A DNA stretch of 64,000 bases from Haematococcus lacustris (taxonomy: Eukaryota; Chlorophyta; Chlorophyceae; Chlamydomonadales; Haematococcaceae). Below, one piece after another: positions 44,035 to 56,100 of the stretch (position 1 is its first letter; every line of letters begins with the position of its first letter). The DNA lies in contig JASKMD010000005.1 of assembly GCA_030144725.1 (NCBI GenBank), positions 1,357,476 to 1,421,475 of the forward strand, written 5' to 3'. The notes beneath the pieces are model-generated. The model had not been told where the DNA came from, did no database searches, and saw nothing but the letters and a program-made list of their open reading frames with translations. A program made the translations under genes and the position numbers.

Positions 44035-44860
44035 GCAGCCCAGGAGCAACACTAGTACCTGCTGCCAGCTGCTGCCAGGGGGGGGGGACAACTGGAGGGG
44101 GGAGCAGCCCAGGGGCGGCACCAGCACCAGCACCAGCACCTACACCTGCACCTCCTGCTCATCCCCATGCAGGGCGACCAACCCTTCATCACCTCCTGCT
44201 GATGGAAGTGAAGGTAAGCTTGCAGCTCCCTGGCGGATAGCTTGCCAGCCTCCTCGGGAGTGGTGTGGCTGTGATCGCGCCCATCATTACTAAGAGCATA
44301 TGCTGCTGCCAGTCTATGCTGCCCCACATGGTCCCCACATCCACCACCACCCAGCCCCACCCTATGAGTAGGGCGCGACCGGCCAACCTAGAAATCTATT
44401 TCTAGGTTTCTAGGCTGAGGACAAATTTCAGATGGTCACCCCCGCCATTGGCGGCACCCCCGTGGCTCAAGAGATATAAACTTTCTCATTTCTGCACGGA
44501 TGAGGCCGCCGAGTGGTGCGATGAGCTGCTTATGGCCTGACTAGAGTGCAGCCAGCCCCAGCGGTTTGCCGGGTTGCTGGCCCCCAACCCGCGACCGGCA
44601 TTTCAAACTGTCAGGTTTCACGGGATGCTTTGATCATTGATGCCTGTGGCTTCCGAGCAACCACGAGCAGCAAGAATCGGTCGAAAAGATGTAGAAACTG
44701 AGCGTGAAACGGCCCACACATGAAACGGCCCACACATGAAGGCAACGCGTTTCTGTCTTGCTTAAACATCCTGGTTGGACTGTTGCTTGAACAGCAAAAA
44801 TGCCATAACTCAAAAAGTTGTGCCCGTCCATGCCGCTGGGCCGCTGAGCGCGGGCTGCTT
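44035..44860. other. Anonymous inner end of the left arm
   Basis: No supported gene. Holds a perfect 9-bp-arm palindrome CCTAGAAATCTATTTCTAGG at 44387-44406 and a tandem GAAACGGCCCACACAT duplicate at about 44705-44738. The last bases before the hexamer tract read GCGCGGGCTGCTTGGGGCT. Confidence 0.5.
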
Positions 44861-45680
44861 GGGGCTGGGGCTGGGGCTGGGGCTGGGGCTGGGGCTGGGG
44901 CTGGGGCTGGGGCTGGGGCTGGGGCTGGGGCTGGGGCTGGGGCTGGGGCTGGGGCTGGGGCTGGGGCTGGGGCTGGGGCTGGGGCTGGGGCTGGGGCTGG
45001 GGCTGGGGCTGGGGCTGGGGCTGGGGCTGGGGCTGGGGCTGGGGCTGGGGCTGGGGCTGGGGCTGGGGCTGGGGCTGGGGCTGGGGCTGGGGCTGGGGCT
45101 GGGGCTGGGGCTGGGGCTGGGGCTGGGGCTGGGGCTGGGGCTGGGGCTGGGGCTGGGGCTGGGGCTGGGGCTGGGGCTGGGGCTGGGGCTGGGGCTGGGG
45201 CTGGGGCTGGGGCTGGGGCTGGGGCTGGGGCTGGGGCTGGGGCTGGGGCTGGGGCTGGGGCTGGGGCTGGGGCTGGGGCTGGGGCTGGGGCTGGGGCTGG
45301 GGCTGGGGCTGGGGCTGGGGCTGGGGCTGGGGCTGGGGCTGGGGCTGGGGCTGGGGCTGGGGCTGGGGCTGGGGCTGGGGCTGGGGCTGGGGCTGGGGCT
45401 GGGGCTGGGGCTGGGGCTGGGGCTGGGGCTGGGGCTGGGGCTGGGGCTGGGGCTGGGGCTGGGGCTGGGGCTGGGGCTGGGGCTGGGGCTGGGGCTGGGG
45501 CTGGGGCTGGGGCTGGGGCTGGGGCTGGGGCTGGGGCTGGGGCTGGGGCTGGGGCTGGGGCTGGGGCTGGGGCTGGGGCTGGGGCTGGGGCTGGGGCTGG
45601 GGCTGGGGCTGGGGCTGGGGCTGGGGCTGGGGCTGGGGCTGGGGCTGGGGCTGGGGCTGGGGCTGGGGCTGGGGCTGGGC
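44861..45680. repeat. GGGGCT hexanucleotide tract 2 (about 137 units)
   Basis: 820 bp of perfect GGGGCT, G-rich on the plus strand, the longest of the three tracts. Left edge is the inner end of the left arm; right edge enters the satellite at GGGCTGGGCTGCCACC, where the satellite itself contains GGGCTGGGCTGCC. The satellite join is thus at a short homology. Confidence 0.98.
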
Positions 45681-46446
45681 TGCCACCTCTTGTTCGCGTG
45701 CCTCTTGCGCATGGGCAAGTCCAGTTTCATGTCTGTGCATGGCCTGGCTGCCTGCATTCTGGGGTGGGGCAGCTGGTTGGCAGGGTTGGCGGGCGGATAT
45801 GATGGTACCTGTGGCATAGGCTAGGCAGTAGGGACTGCACTGCCTGCTGCCTGTGCGGCCTGTGTTGCCCAGCAGCTGCTGCCACAGGCGGAGCTCCACC
45901 AGGCCTGCTGTGCACCACGCTGAAAGAGGGCTGTGTGCCCGCCTTGCATCGCTGCACCGCACCTGGAAGATGAGGCCCCCTGCACATGCGCCTGACACGA
46001 GCCAAACAAGCAAACCAGGCAACCCTCACATGCAAAGGCAACATAACACAGGCAGCATGTAGCGTGTGTGTGTGTGTGTGTGTGTGAGTGATCGCGCATT
46101 GCATCAGCTAGGCAAGCATCACATCCTCGCATGCATGCGTTGCAACAGTGCTCTCTTGGGTTGCGATGGTGTGCTCTGCTGTTGCTGTTTGGGGGCTCTG
46201 GGGCTGCCTGTCTGCCTGTTTGCGCGTTGGGCTGCTGTCCCTTTGCTGCTTCACAGGCTGTGGGCGCATGTGCTTGGGCGGGCTGGGCTGCCACCTCTTG
46301 TTCGCGTGCCTCTTGCGCATGGGCAAGTCCAGTTTCATGTCTGTGCATGGCCTGGCTGCCTGCATTCTGGGGTGGGGCAGCTGGTTGGCAGGGTTGGCGG
46401 GCGGGTATGATGGTGCCTGCGGCATAGGCTAGGCAGTAGGGACTGC
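45681..46446 (+). repeat. Satellite fragment in the palindrome centre (about 1.3 units)
   Basis: Same orientation as array 1. One nearly full unit and a partial one, with some private changes (TGATGGTACCTG, GCTCTCTTGGG). Ends at the same satellite/X junction. Confidence 0.96.
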
Positions 46447-47802
46447 TCTGCCTGCTCGTGCCGTGTCTGTTGCAGTGTCGCTGTTGCCTCGCAGGTGGAA
46501 GGCCTGGCCAGCAGCCCCCGGTGCTGCTGGCAGGTAGGCTCTGCTCTTTTGAGAGGTGCCCATGCTCTCACGAGCTGAGGCATGGGGTTCATAGCCCCCG
46601 GAACCTGGTTTGAGACAGGAGCTGGTAGTGGTAGTGTCCTTGATGTACAGTTGGACCTGACTTCTTGTAATGAATTTGATGTAAGATTTGTGATGAAAAC
46701 GATGACGGTTTATATCACTACATCTCACAAGTTCATCAGGTACCAACCGCCCCTGGGCCTTGCTGGACCGTGTCCATGTGGAGCAGCGGGCGGTGCGTAG
46801 CATACAAAGCCACTGCCCCAACCATGTGCCCGCCTTCTTTCATTGTGACTTCCACCGCCATATCATCGACATGCCATGGTCACAACCACCTCATGAAGAG
46901 ATAGCACCTATCTAGCCAGCCTTCCACTGCTTTGATCCACTCCCGAGTAGGCCACCCGCATCCCTGATTACGCCCTGCTGCCCGCTCCCAGCGGCTGCTG
47001 CTGTCCTGCCAGGCACTGTGTTGTTGCTTGGCGCTGGCCTCAGCCGCTGACGCTGTTGCATGACGGGACAGCCAGCTAACGTCATTGCTGGCCGCGCATC
47101 TGCAACACACCCGTGTATCACGTACAGCTCATCTCAACATGTAGTACTAGCTCCGCTGGATCCAGCGTGACGGCGCTGCTGTTGCCCCTCCCTTGCTGCA
47201 ATGACCTTGCTGCAGCTGACCCTGCTGCTGTGTCCAAGCACCTGCACGTTGCTCCCGTTGTGGCCAGCTCTGTCTAGGCCCTTGCCCAGCTGATCCACCT
47301 GCACACCATGTCACCATGTCACCCTGTCACCAACTGGCATGCTGCGCCACACCAGCCTGCCCTCCTCGGCCCTATGACCCCCTACCAGCTGCCGCAGCCG
47401 CTTCCTCACCCCCTACCCCACATTGTCACCTCACCCGGGACAGCTCCGCCTTCCACCTTCCCTTGCTAGCCCCAAAACCACAGCCGCCACAGCAGCAGCA
47501 GCAGCAGCACGTGCGGGGGCCTACCCAACAGCAAGTCCTCCCTAGCCAGTACGCCCCTGACACCATCAGCTCCGGCAACACGTGGAGCACACGTGGAACA
47601 CATCACCAAATACTTCTCGACATCGTAACTCAACAACACAGCTGCTCGAATACAAAGCACATCAATTCATCAATCAGGCCTGCTGGAAAGGAGTTGTGCG
47701 TGACCCGGCCTTTCATCGGACCGTGCCCCCTCACACCCCCTCTTAACCCTTTTCAACCCCACCATCTCCCAGCCCCCATCTAAGCCTCCCACCCCCAGCC
47801 TC
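46447..47802 (+). repeat. Module X, copy 3
   Basis: Direct repeat of X1 at a constant offset of 8917 bp. Differs from X1 by few bases (for example GCAGCTGACCC against GCAGCTGCCCC near the middle, a change it shares with X2). The end before the tract is shorter than in X1. Kinase-like fragment at 46742-46915. Confidence 0.93.
46742..46915 (+). pseudogene. Kinase N-lobe-like exon fragment in X3
   Basis: Same as 37825-37998, including the terminal TAG. Confidence 0.4.
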
Positions 47803-48159
47803 CCAGCCCCAGCCCCAGCCCCAGCCCCAGCCCCAGCCCCAGCCCCAGCCCCAGCCCCAGCCCCAGCCCCAGCCCCAGCCCCAGCCCCAGCCCCAGCCCC
47901 AGCCCCAGCCCCAGCCCCAGCCCCAGCCCCAGCCCCAGCCCCAGCCCCAGCCCCAGCCCCAGCCCCAGCCCCAGCCCCAGCCCCAGCCCCAGCCCCAGCC
48001 CCAGCCCCAGCCCCAGCCCCAGCCCCAGCCCCAGCCCCAGCCCCAGCCCCAGCCCCAGCCCCAGCCCCAGCCCCAGCCCCAGCCCCAGCCCCAGCCCCAG
48101 CCCCAGCCCCAGCCCCAGCCCCAGCCCCAGCCCCAGCCCCAGCCCCAGCCCCAGCCCCA
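47803..48159. repeat. AGCCCC hexanucleotide tract 3 (about 59 units)
   Basis: Perfect C-rich hexamers (G-rich on the minus strand). Left edge joins X3, right edge joins the inner end of the right arm at CCCCAAGCAGCCCGCGCTC, the mirror image of the tract 2 left edge. Confidence 0.98.
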
Positions 48160-48978
48160 AGCAGCCCGCGCTCAGCGGCCCAGCGGCATGGACGGGCACA
48201 ACTTTTTGAGTTATGGCATTTTTGCTGTTCAAGCAACAGTCAAACCAGGATGTTTAAGCAAGACAGAAACGCGTTGCCTTCATGTGTGGGCCGTTTCATG
48301 TGTGGGCCGTTTCACGCTCAGTTTCTACATCTTTTCGACCGATTCTTGCTGCTCGTGGTTGCTCGGAAGCCACAGGCATCAATGATCAAAGCATCCCGTG
48401 AAACCTGACAGTTTGAAATGTCGGTCGCGGGTTGGGGGCCAGCAACCCGGCAAACCGCTGGGGCTGGCTGCACTCTAGTCAGGCCACAAGCAGCTCATCG
48501 CACCACTCGGCGGCCTCATCCGTGCAGAAATGAGAAAGTTTATATCTCTTGAGCCACGGGGGTGCCGCCAATGGCGGGGGTGACCATCTGAAATTTGTCC
48601 TCAGCCTAGAAACCTAGAAATAGATTTCTAGGTTGGCCGGTCGCGCCCTACTCATAGGGTGGGGCTGGGTGGTGGTGGATGTGGGGACCATGTGGGGCAG
48701 CATAGACTGGCAGCAGCATATGCTCTTAGTAATGATGGGCGCAATCACAGCCACACCACTCCCGAGGAGGCTGGCAAGCTATCCGCCAGGGAGCTGCAAG
48801 CTTACCTTCACTTCCATCAGCAGGAGGTGATGAAGGGTTGGTCGCCCTGCATGGGGATGAGCAGGAGGTGCAGGTGCAGGTGCTGGTGCTGGTGCCGCCC
48901 CTGGGCTGCTCCCCCCTCCAGTTGTCCCCCCCCCCTGGCAGCAGCTGGCAGCAGGTACTAGTGTTGCTCCTGGGCTGC

Positions 48979-49218
48979 TCACCCCTCAACCCGTGTTGCC
49001 GGAGCTGAGGAGCAGCAGGGGGCCACAGTCGCTATGTCGGAGAGGGACACGGGGTTCGGGTTAGGGTGTGGTGGTTGTAACCATGGCATGGCGATGATAT
49101 GGCGGTGGAAGTCACAGTAGAATAAGGCGGGCACATGGTTGGGGCAGTGGCTTTGTATGCTACGCATCGCCCGCTGCTCCACATGGACACGGTCCAGCAA
49201 GGCCCAGGGGCGGTTGGT
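48979..49218 (-). pseudogene. Kinase N-lobe-like exon fragment, variant copy (right arm)
   Basis: Mirror of 43795-44034 with one residue difference (SSAPATRVEG against SSALATRVEG). Confidence 0.4.
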
Positions 49219-49632
49219 ACTTACCCACGCACTAATGACTTGATGAACTTCGGAGATGTAGTGATATAAACCGTCATCGTCTTCATCACAAATCTTACAG
49301 CATAAGATGCATCACAAGAAGTCAGGTCCAACTGTACATCATGCATCATGGACACAACCTGCCAAGCAAGGTAGTATGGCCTTCACACCTTGTTAGGCCT
49401 TGCAGAGTGGCTAGGTAATCCGTACTGCTCAGTTGCATCTGTTTGGCATGAGGCTGCTGGCGCCAAGCGGGCGGCATGCGGGCGGGCGGGGTGACCTGTG
49501 CCGTTGTTGTTACTGTCATTGTTGTTGCTACTGCCATGGTTTCAAGACCCCCCCCCACCGCCAACAAGTTGGTGATGGAGGCAGCGAGTGTGATGCTGGA
49601 CGCCAAGCCACCATGGTGGCTGACCCGAACAG

Positions 49633-49858
49633 TCGATGAGCACAGCTCCACCGGGCGCCACCTGCGTTGCATGTTCCATGCTGCACTGCAGTCCCTGTAT
49701 ACCCACCTGCCGGGCTGTGCTGCTGGTTTGGCTGTGGCAGCCTTGCCCTTGAAATGACCTGCGCCCTGGTGGGCTGGGTAGGCTCAGCTGCCTGCTCAGC
49801 CTTGATGCGCTTGGCTGGCGGGGGAGCACTGGGCCCAGGCCTTAAGGCTGCTGTCTGT
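49633..49858 (-). pseudogene. Degenerate Fanzor-like C-terminal relic E' (right arm)
   Basis: Mirror of 43155-43380, with the same RDCSAAWNM change and the same truncation, so the insertion predates the inverted duplication. Confidence 0.5.
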
Positions 49859-50805
49859 GTTACTTCCAGGCTGTGGTGCTGACAATGTTCAGAGCCATAC
49901 CCTTCCGGGCATTCATGTGAAGGTAAAATAGCATGCAGTCATGGCATACAGCTAATAACAGATTGCAATGTCGTGGAATATGTCACTGCCTAACAACTCA
50001 CCACATGCAGTACATTATATATGCACATTGCAGGTGCATGCTAGCGGTACCACATCCCAACAAAGGGAGGGTCGCGAAGTTGAAAGGCACTGTGGTCAAG
50101 TTGGACTGATGCGTTCTCTGCACCATGGGTAACATGGAGACGGTAAGCATGGGCAGTTGTGTGCATGACATCCAGTGATGACAAGACAGACAATGTCCAG
50201 AAATTGCGTGATGCTTTCAACCCCATCAAACTTCAGCGGCCTGGTCCATGTGCATCTGCTGTGTGTACGGCTTCCGCAACATAGTATATTGTATGACTAA
50301 TGTAATCGGTGCTGGTTTGCATTCTTGAGGGGGCGTGTATCATGCGTAACAGCATGGTTCTTGGTATGCTGAAGTTGATGGACTTGGTTGAGCAACAGCA
50401 GAACTAGCTGGCATTGAGTTTTTGTTAAGCACTAGGGCAGTGGGCCCGTCCCACATCGGACGGGCAGCAGGCATCATATGTATGTGCGGCCTCTATATGG
50501 GTACAACCAGCCCAATAGACAGCCGGTCAAGCAAGCCCGCATGCAGCCAAACAAAACTATGCACGTCCAAGTCCACTTGCAATGTCTGTGTTAATGATGT
50601 TCGCATGCTTGCATGATGCCCGCTTTGCATCCCTGGCATTTGAAAAATGTGTGTGAGCATGATGTCCAGTTATCAATTCTGCAGTGTTACATGTGATGGC
50701 TGGTTTTGTGCACCGCTGGCCTTCAAGTGTGCCATCAACACCAGCCTGCTGCCGAACCCAGTTGCATGCTCAAGCTGTTGCCTCCTGCTTTAGTTCATAA
50801 GTTTA

Positions 50806-51240
50806 CTGCCGCTGCCCCTGCTGCCGCTGCTGCCGCTGCTGCCGCTGCTGCCCTGCTACCACTGTTGCCGCTGCTGCCGCTGCCCCTGCTGCCCCTGCCG
50901 CCGCTGCTGCCCCTGCTGCTACTGCCCCTGCTGCTGCTGCCCCTGCTGCTGCTGCCCTTGCTGCTGCTACTGCCCCTGCTGCTGCTGCCCCTGCTGCTGC
51001 GGCCCTTGCTGCTGGTGCTGCCCCTGCTGCCCTTGCCTTTGCTGCTGCTGCCGCTGCTGCTGCCCCTGCTGCTGCTGCCCCTGCTGCCCCTGCTGCTGCT
51101 GCCCCTGCTACTGCTGCTGCTGCTGCCCCTGCTGCTGCCGCCGCCGCCGCTGCCACCCCTGCAGCTGCTGCCCCTGCAGCTGCTGCTGCTGCCCCTGCTG
51201 CTGCTGACCCTGCTGCTCCTGCCCCTGCTGCTAGCCTGGC
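50806..51240. repeat. AGC-type compound low-complexity run (right arm)
   Basis: Reverse-complement counterpart of 41695-42210 (CTGCTGCTGCCCC-type units), 79 bp shorter. Confidence 0.95.
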
Positions 51241-52687
51241 TGCATTTCGGGGCTAGACACCTGCCATCAGGTGCATTGGGGACATGGGGCTCTCTCGCGC
51301 TGAAGCAGAGGCTGAACATGTTTTACCGCATAGGCAGTGCGTTTAACGTGCACGCTGTATAACGTGCGTTTAACGTGCGTCTAACTTGCAACGCGTTTAA
51401 CGTGCACGCATCCGTCCCTGGACTGCGGCTTTCAGACTAATCTGTGTCATGTTCATATAGGGCCGGGGCTGTACTCCGCAGGGGATGTTTGTTTGACTGG
51501 ACTGTCGGTTTACGGGCCGGCCAGACCATTCAAAACAAAACATCGCGAGTACACGCGCTGGCCTCTACATTACCAGACCCACTACTCATCTCTATTTTCA
51601 AGGCCTCCAATTTTCAGAACGACTTTCGATCTTACCGCACAGTGACTCGCGCTCATTTCCCTCGATGTACTATGCGGTGGAAAAGTTTTGCGAGGTCGCA
51701 CATTGAATCGCAGGCCATTCCGAGCACATTTTTCATCTTGCCCCCTTTTCTTTATGTAGATGAAGCAACAATTTCTTCCCATTGAGTCGCCCATATTCTC
51801 TGGCCTAGTTCGTGTTGTTGGAAGTCACCATGTTTGGGTTGTCATGTTGGAAGTCACCATGGTTCTCGTTGACCTTAGAAAAGGGTCCATGGAGCGCCAC
51901 ACGGCACCATCTTGCCATGACGCATGGAAGAGCACAGGTGATGGTTGACGCACTGTGCAACCTGCACGCCTGGCAGGGCCCTTCAGCTCGGCCGGCCTCC
52001 ACAGCAGCAGCAGGGGAGACAGCGTGGTGCGGGGTGGTGGTGTCAGGGGCGTACTGGCTAGGGAGGACTTGCTGTTGGGTAGGCCCCCGCACGTGCTGCT
52101 GCTGCTGCTGCTGTGGCGGCTGTGGTTTAGGGGCTGGCAGGGGAAGGTGGAAGGCGGAGCTGTCCCGGGTGAGGTGACAATGTGGGGTAGGGGGTGAGGA
52201 AGCGGCTGCGGCAGCTGGTAGGGGATCATAGGGCCGAGGAGGGCAGGCTGGTGTGGCGCAGCATGCCAGTTGGTGACAGGGTGACAGGGTGACATGGTGT
52301 GCAGGTGGATCAGCTGGGCAAGGGCCTAGACAGAGCTGGCCACAACGGGAGCAACGTGCAGGTGCTTGGACACAGCAGCAGGGTCAGCTGCAGCAAGGTC
52401 ATTGCAGCAAGGGAGGGGCAACAGCAGCGCCGTCACGCTGGTTCCAGCGGAGCTAGTACTACATGTTGAGATGAGCTGTACGTGATACACGGGTGTGTTG
52501 CAGATGCGCGGCCAGCAATGACGTTAGCTGGCTGTCCCGTCATGCAACAGCGTCAGCGGCTGAGGCCAGCGCCAAGCAACAACACAGTGCCTGGCAGGAC
52601 AGCAGCAGCCGCTGGGAGCGGGCAGCAGGGCGTAAACAGGGATGCGGGTGGCCTACTCGGGAGTGGATCAAAGCAGTGGAAGGCTGG

Positions 52688-52861
52688 CTAGATAGGTGCT
52701 ATCTCTTCATGAGGTGGTTGTGACCATGGCATGTCGATGATATGGCGGTGGAAGTCACAATGAAAGAAGGCGGGCACATGGTTGGGGCAGTGGCTTTGTA
52801 TGCTACGCACCGCCCGCTGCTCCACATGGACACGGTCCAGCAAGGCCCAGGGGCGGTTGGT
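52688..52861 (-). pseudogene. Kinase N-lobe-like exon fragment in X4
   Basis: Mirror of 40073-40246. Confidence 0.4.
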
Positions 52862-53157
52862 ACCTGATGAACTTGTGAGATGTAGTGATATAAACCGTCA
52901 TCGTTTTCATCACAAATCTTACATCAAATTCATTACAAGAAGTCAGGTCCAACTGTACATCAAGGACACTACCACTACCAGCTCCTGTCTCAAACCAGGT
53001 TCCGGGGGCTATGAACCCCATGCCTCAGCTCGTGAGAGCATGGGCACCTCTCAAAAGAGCAGAGCCTACCTGCCAGCAGCACCGGGGGCTGCTGGCCAGG
53101 CCTTCCACCTGCGAGGCAACAGCGACACTGCAACAGACACGGCACGAGCAGGCAGAG

Positions 53158-56100
53158 CAGTCCCTACTGCCTAGCCTATGCCGCAGGCACCATCATCTCC
53201 GCCCTCCAACCCTGCCAACCAGCTGCCCCACCCCAGATTGCAGGCAGCCAGGCCATGCACAGACATGAAACTGGACTTGCCCATGCGCAAGAGGCACGCG
53301 AACAAGAGGTGGCAGCCCAGCCCACCCAAGCACATGCGCCCACAGCCTGTGAAGCAGCAAAGGGACAGCAGCCCAACGCGCAAACAGGCAGACAGGCAGC
53401 CCCAGAGCCCCCAAACAGCAACAGCAGAGCACACCATCGCAACCCAAAAGAGCACTGTTGCGACGCATGCATGCGAGGATGTGATGCTTGCCTAGCTGAT
53501 GCAATGCGCGATCACTCACACACACACACGCTACATGCTGCCTGTGTTATGTTGCCTTTGCATGTCAGGGTTGCCTGGTTTGCTTGTTTGGCTCGTGTCA
53601 GGCGCATGTGCAGGGGGCCTCATCGTCCAGGTGCGGTGCGGCGATGCAAGGCGGGCACACAGCCCTCTTTCAGCGTGGTGCACAGCAGGCCTGGTGGAGC
53701 TCCGCCTGTGGCAGCAGCTGCTGGGCAACACAGGCCGCACAGGCAGCAGGCAGTGCAGTCCCTACTGCCTAGCCTATGCCGCAGGCACCATCATCTCCGC
53801 CCTCCAACCCTGCCAACCAGCTGCCCCACCCCAGATTGCAGGCAGCCAGGCCATGCACAGACATGAAACTGGACTTGCCCATGCGCAAGAGGCACGCGAA
53901 CAAGAGGTGGCAGCCCAGCCCACCCAAGCACATGCGCCCACAGCCTGTGAAGCAGCAAAGGGACAGCAGCCCAACGCGCAAACAGGCAGACAGGCAGCCC
54001 CAGAGCCCCCAAACAGCAACAGCAGAGCACACCATCGCAACCCAAAAGAGCACTGTTGCGACGCATGCATGCGAGGATGTGATGCTTGCCTAGCTGATGC
54101 AATGCGCGATCACTCACACACACACACGCTACATGCTGCCTGTGTTATGTTGCCTTTGCATGTCAGGGTTGCCTGGTTTGCTTGTTTGGCTCGTGTCAGG
54201 CGCATGTGCAGGGGGCCTCATCGTCCAGGTGCGGTGCGGCGATGCAAGGCGGGCACACAGCCCTCTTTCAGCGTGGTGCACAGCAGGCCTGGTGGAGCTC
54301 CGCCTGTGGCAGCAGCTGCTGGGCAACACAGGCCGCACAGGCAGCAGGCAGTGCAGTCCCTACTGCCTAGCCTATGCCACAGGCACCATCATCGCCGCCC
54401 TCCAACCCTGCCAACCAGCTGCCCCACCCCAGATTGCAGGCTGCCAGGCCATGCACAGACATGAAACTGGACTTGCCCATGCGCAAGAGGCACGCGAACA
54501 AGAGGTGGCAGCCCAGCCCGCCCAAGCACATGCGCCCACAGCCTGTGAAGCAGCAAAGGGACAGCAGCCCAACGCGCAAACAGGCAGACAGGCAGCCCCA
54601 GAGCCCCCAAACAGCAACAGCAGAGCACACCATCGCAACCCAAGAGAGCACTGTTGCGACGCATGCATGCGAGGATGTGATGCTTGCCTAGCTGATGCAA
54701 TGCGCGATCACTCACACACACACACGCTACATGCTGCCTGTGTTATGTTGCCTTTGCATGTCAGGGTTGCCTGGTTTGCTTGTTTGGCTCGTGTCAGGCG
54801 CATGTGCAGGGGGCCTCATCTTCCAGGTGCGGTGCGGCGATGCAAGGCGGGCACACAGCCCTCTTTCAGCGTGGTGCACAGCAGGCCTGGTGGACCTCCG
54901 CCTGTGGCAGCAGCTGCTGGGCAACACAGGCCGCACAGGCAGCAGGCAGTGCAGTCCCTACTGCCTAGCCTATGCCACAGGCACCATCATCTCCGCCTCC
55001 AACCCTGCCAACCAGCTGCCCCACCCCAGATTGCAGGCTGCCAGGCCATGCACAGACATGAAACTGGACTTGCCCATGCGCAAGAGGCACGCGAACAAGA
55101 GGTGGCAGCCCAGCCCGCCCAAGCACATGCGCCCACAGCCTGTGAAGCAGCAAAGGGACAGCAGCCCAACGCGCAAACAGGCAGACAGGCAGCCCCAGAG
55201 CCCCCAAACAGCAACAGCAGAGCACACCATCGCAACCCAAGAGAGCACTGTTGCGACGCATGCATGCGAGGATGTGATGCTTGCCTAGCTGATGCAATGC
55301 GCGATCACTCACACACACACACGCTACATGCTGCCTGTGTTATGTTGCCTTTGCATGTCAGGGTTGCCTGGTTTGCTTGTTTGGCTCGTGTCAGGCGCAT
55401 GTGCAGGGGGCCTCATCTTCCAGGTGCGGTGCGGCGATGCAAGGCGGGCACACAGCCCTCTTTCAGCGTGGTGCACAGCAGGCCTGGTGGAGCTCCGCCT
55501 GTGGCAGCAGCTGCTGGGCAACACAGGCCGCACAGGCAGCAGGCAGTGCAGTCCCTACTGCCTAGCCTATGCCACAGGCACCATCATCTCCGCCCTCCAA
55601 CCCTGCCAACCAGCTGCCCCACCCCAGATTGCAGGCTGCCAGGCCATGCACAGACATGAAACTGGACTTGCCCATGCGCAAGAGGCACGCGAACAAGAGG
55701 TGGCAGCCCAGCCCGCCCAAGCACATGCGCCCACAGCCTGTGAAGCAGCAAAGGGACAGCAGCCCAACGCGCAAACAGGCAGACAGGCAGCCCCAGAGCC
55801 CCCAAACAGCAACAGCAGAGCACACCATCGCAACCCAAGAGAGCACTGTTGCGACGCATGCATGCGAGGATGTGATGCTTGCCTAGCTGATGCAATGCGC
55901 GATCACTCACACACACACACGCTACATGCTGCCTGTGTTATGTTGCCTTTGCATGTCAGGGTTGCCTGGTTTGCTTGTTTGGCTCGTGTCAGGCGCATGT
56001 GCAGGGGGCCTCATCTTCCAGGTGCGGTGCGGCGATGCAAGGCGGGCACACAGCCCTCTTTCAGCGTGGTGCACAGCAGGCCTGGTGGAGCTCCGCCTGT

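Larger units (their letters stand above)
39778..44860 (+). repeat. Left arm of the 5-kb inverted repeat (includes X2)
   Basis: Pairs with 48160-53157 in inverted orientation. Matching positions sum to 92934 in the outer part, 93013 after the AGC-rich region and 93019 in the innermost part, so the arms differ by a 79-bp and a 6-bp length change plus a few substitutions. Contents from the left: X2 (to about 40895), an anonymous stretch, a GCACGTTAAACGC cluster, the AGC-rich run, an AT-richer stretch, a Fanzor-like relic, a kinase-like fragment, and an anonymous inner end. The symmetry continues outward into the satellite (39228-39777). Confidence 0.95.
48160..53157 (-). repeat. Right arm of the 5-kb inverted repeat (includes X4)
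   Basis: Reverse complement of 39778-44860, about 99% identical by eye outside length changes. Examples of differences: GCTCTGGCAACACG against GCTCCGGCAACACG, one CACCAG(C/T)A unit, and the AGC run. X4 occupies about 52039-53157. Beyond it the satellite follows in inverted orientation, continuing the symmetry. Confidence 0.95.

Noticed and set aside
44634..46022. Frames of 335-462 codons (QPQP, GAGA, LGLG, SPSP) over the GGGGCT tract
   Set aside because: Hexamer repeats stay open in most frames; no gene context or motif.
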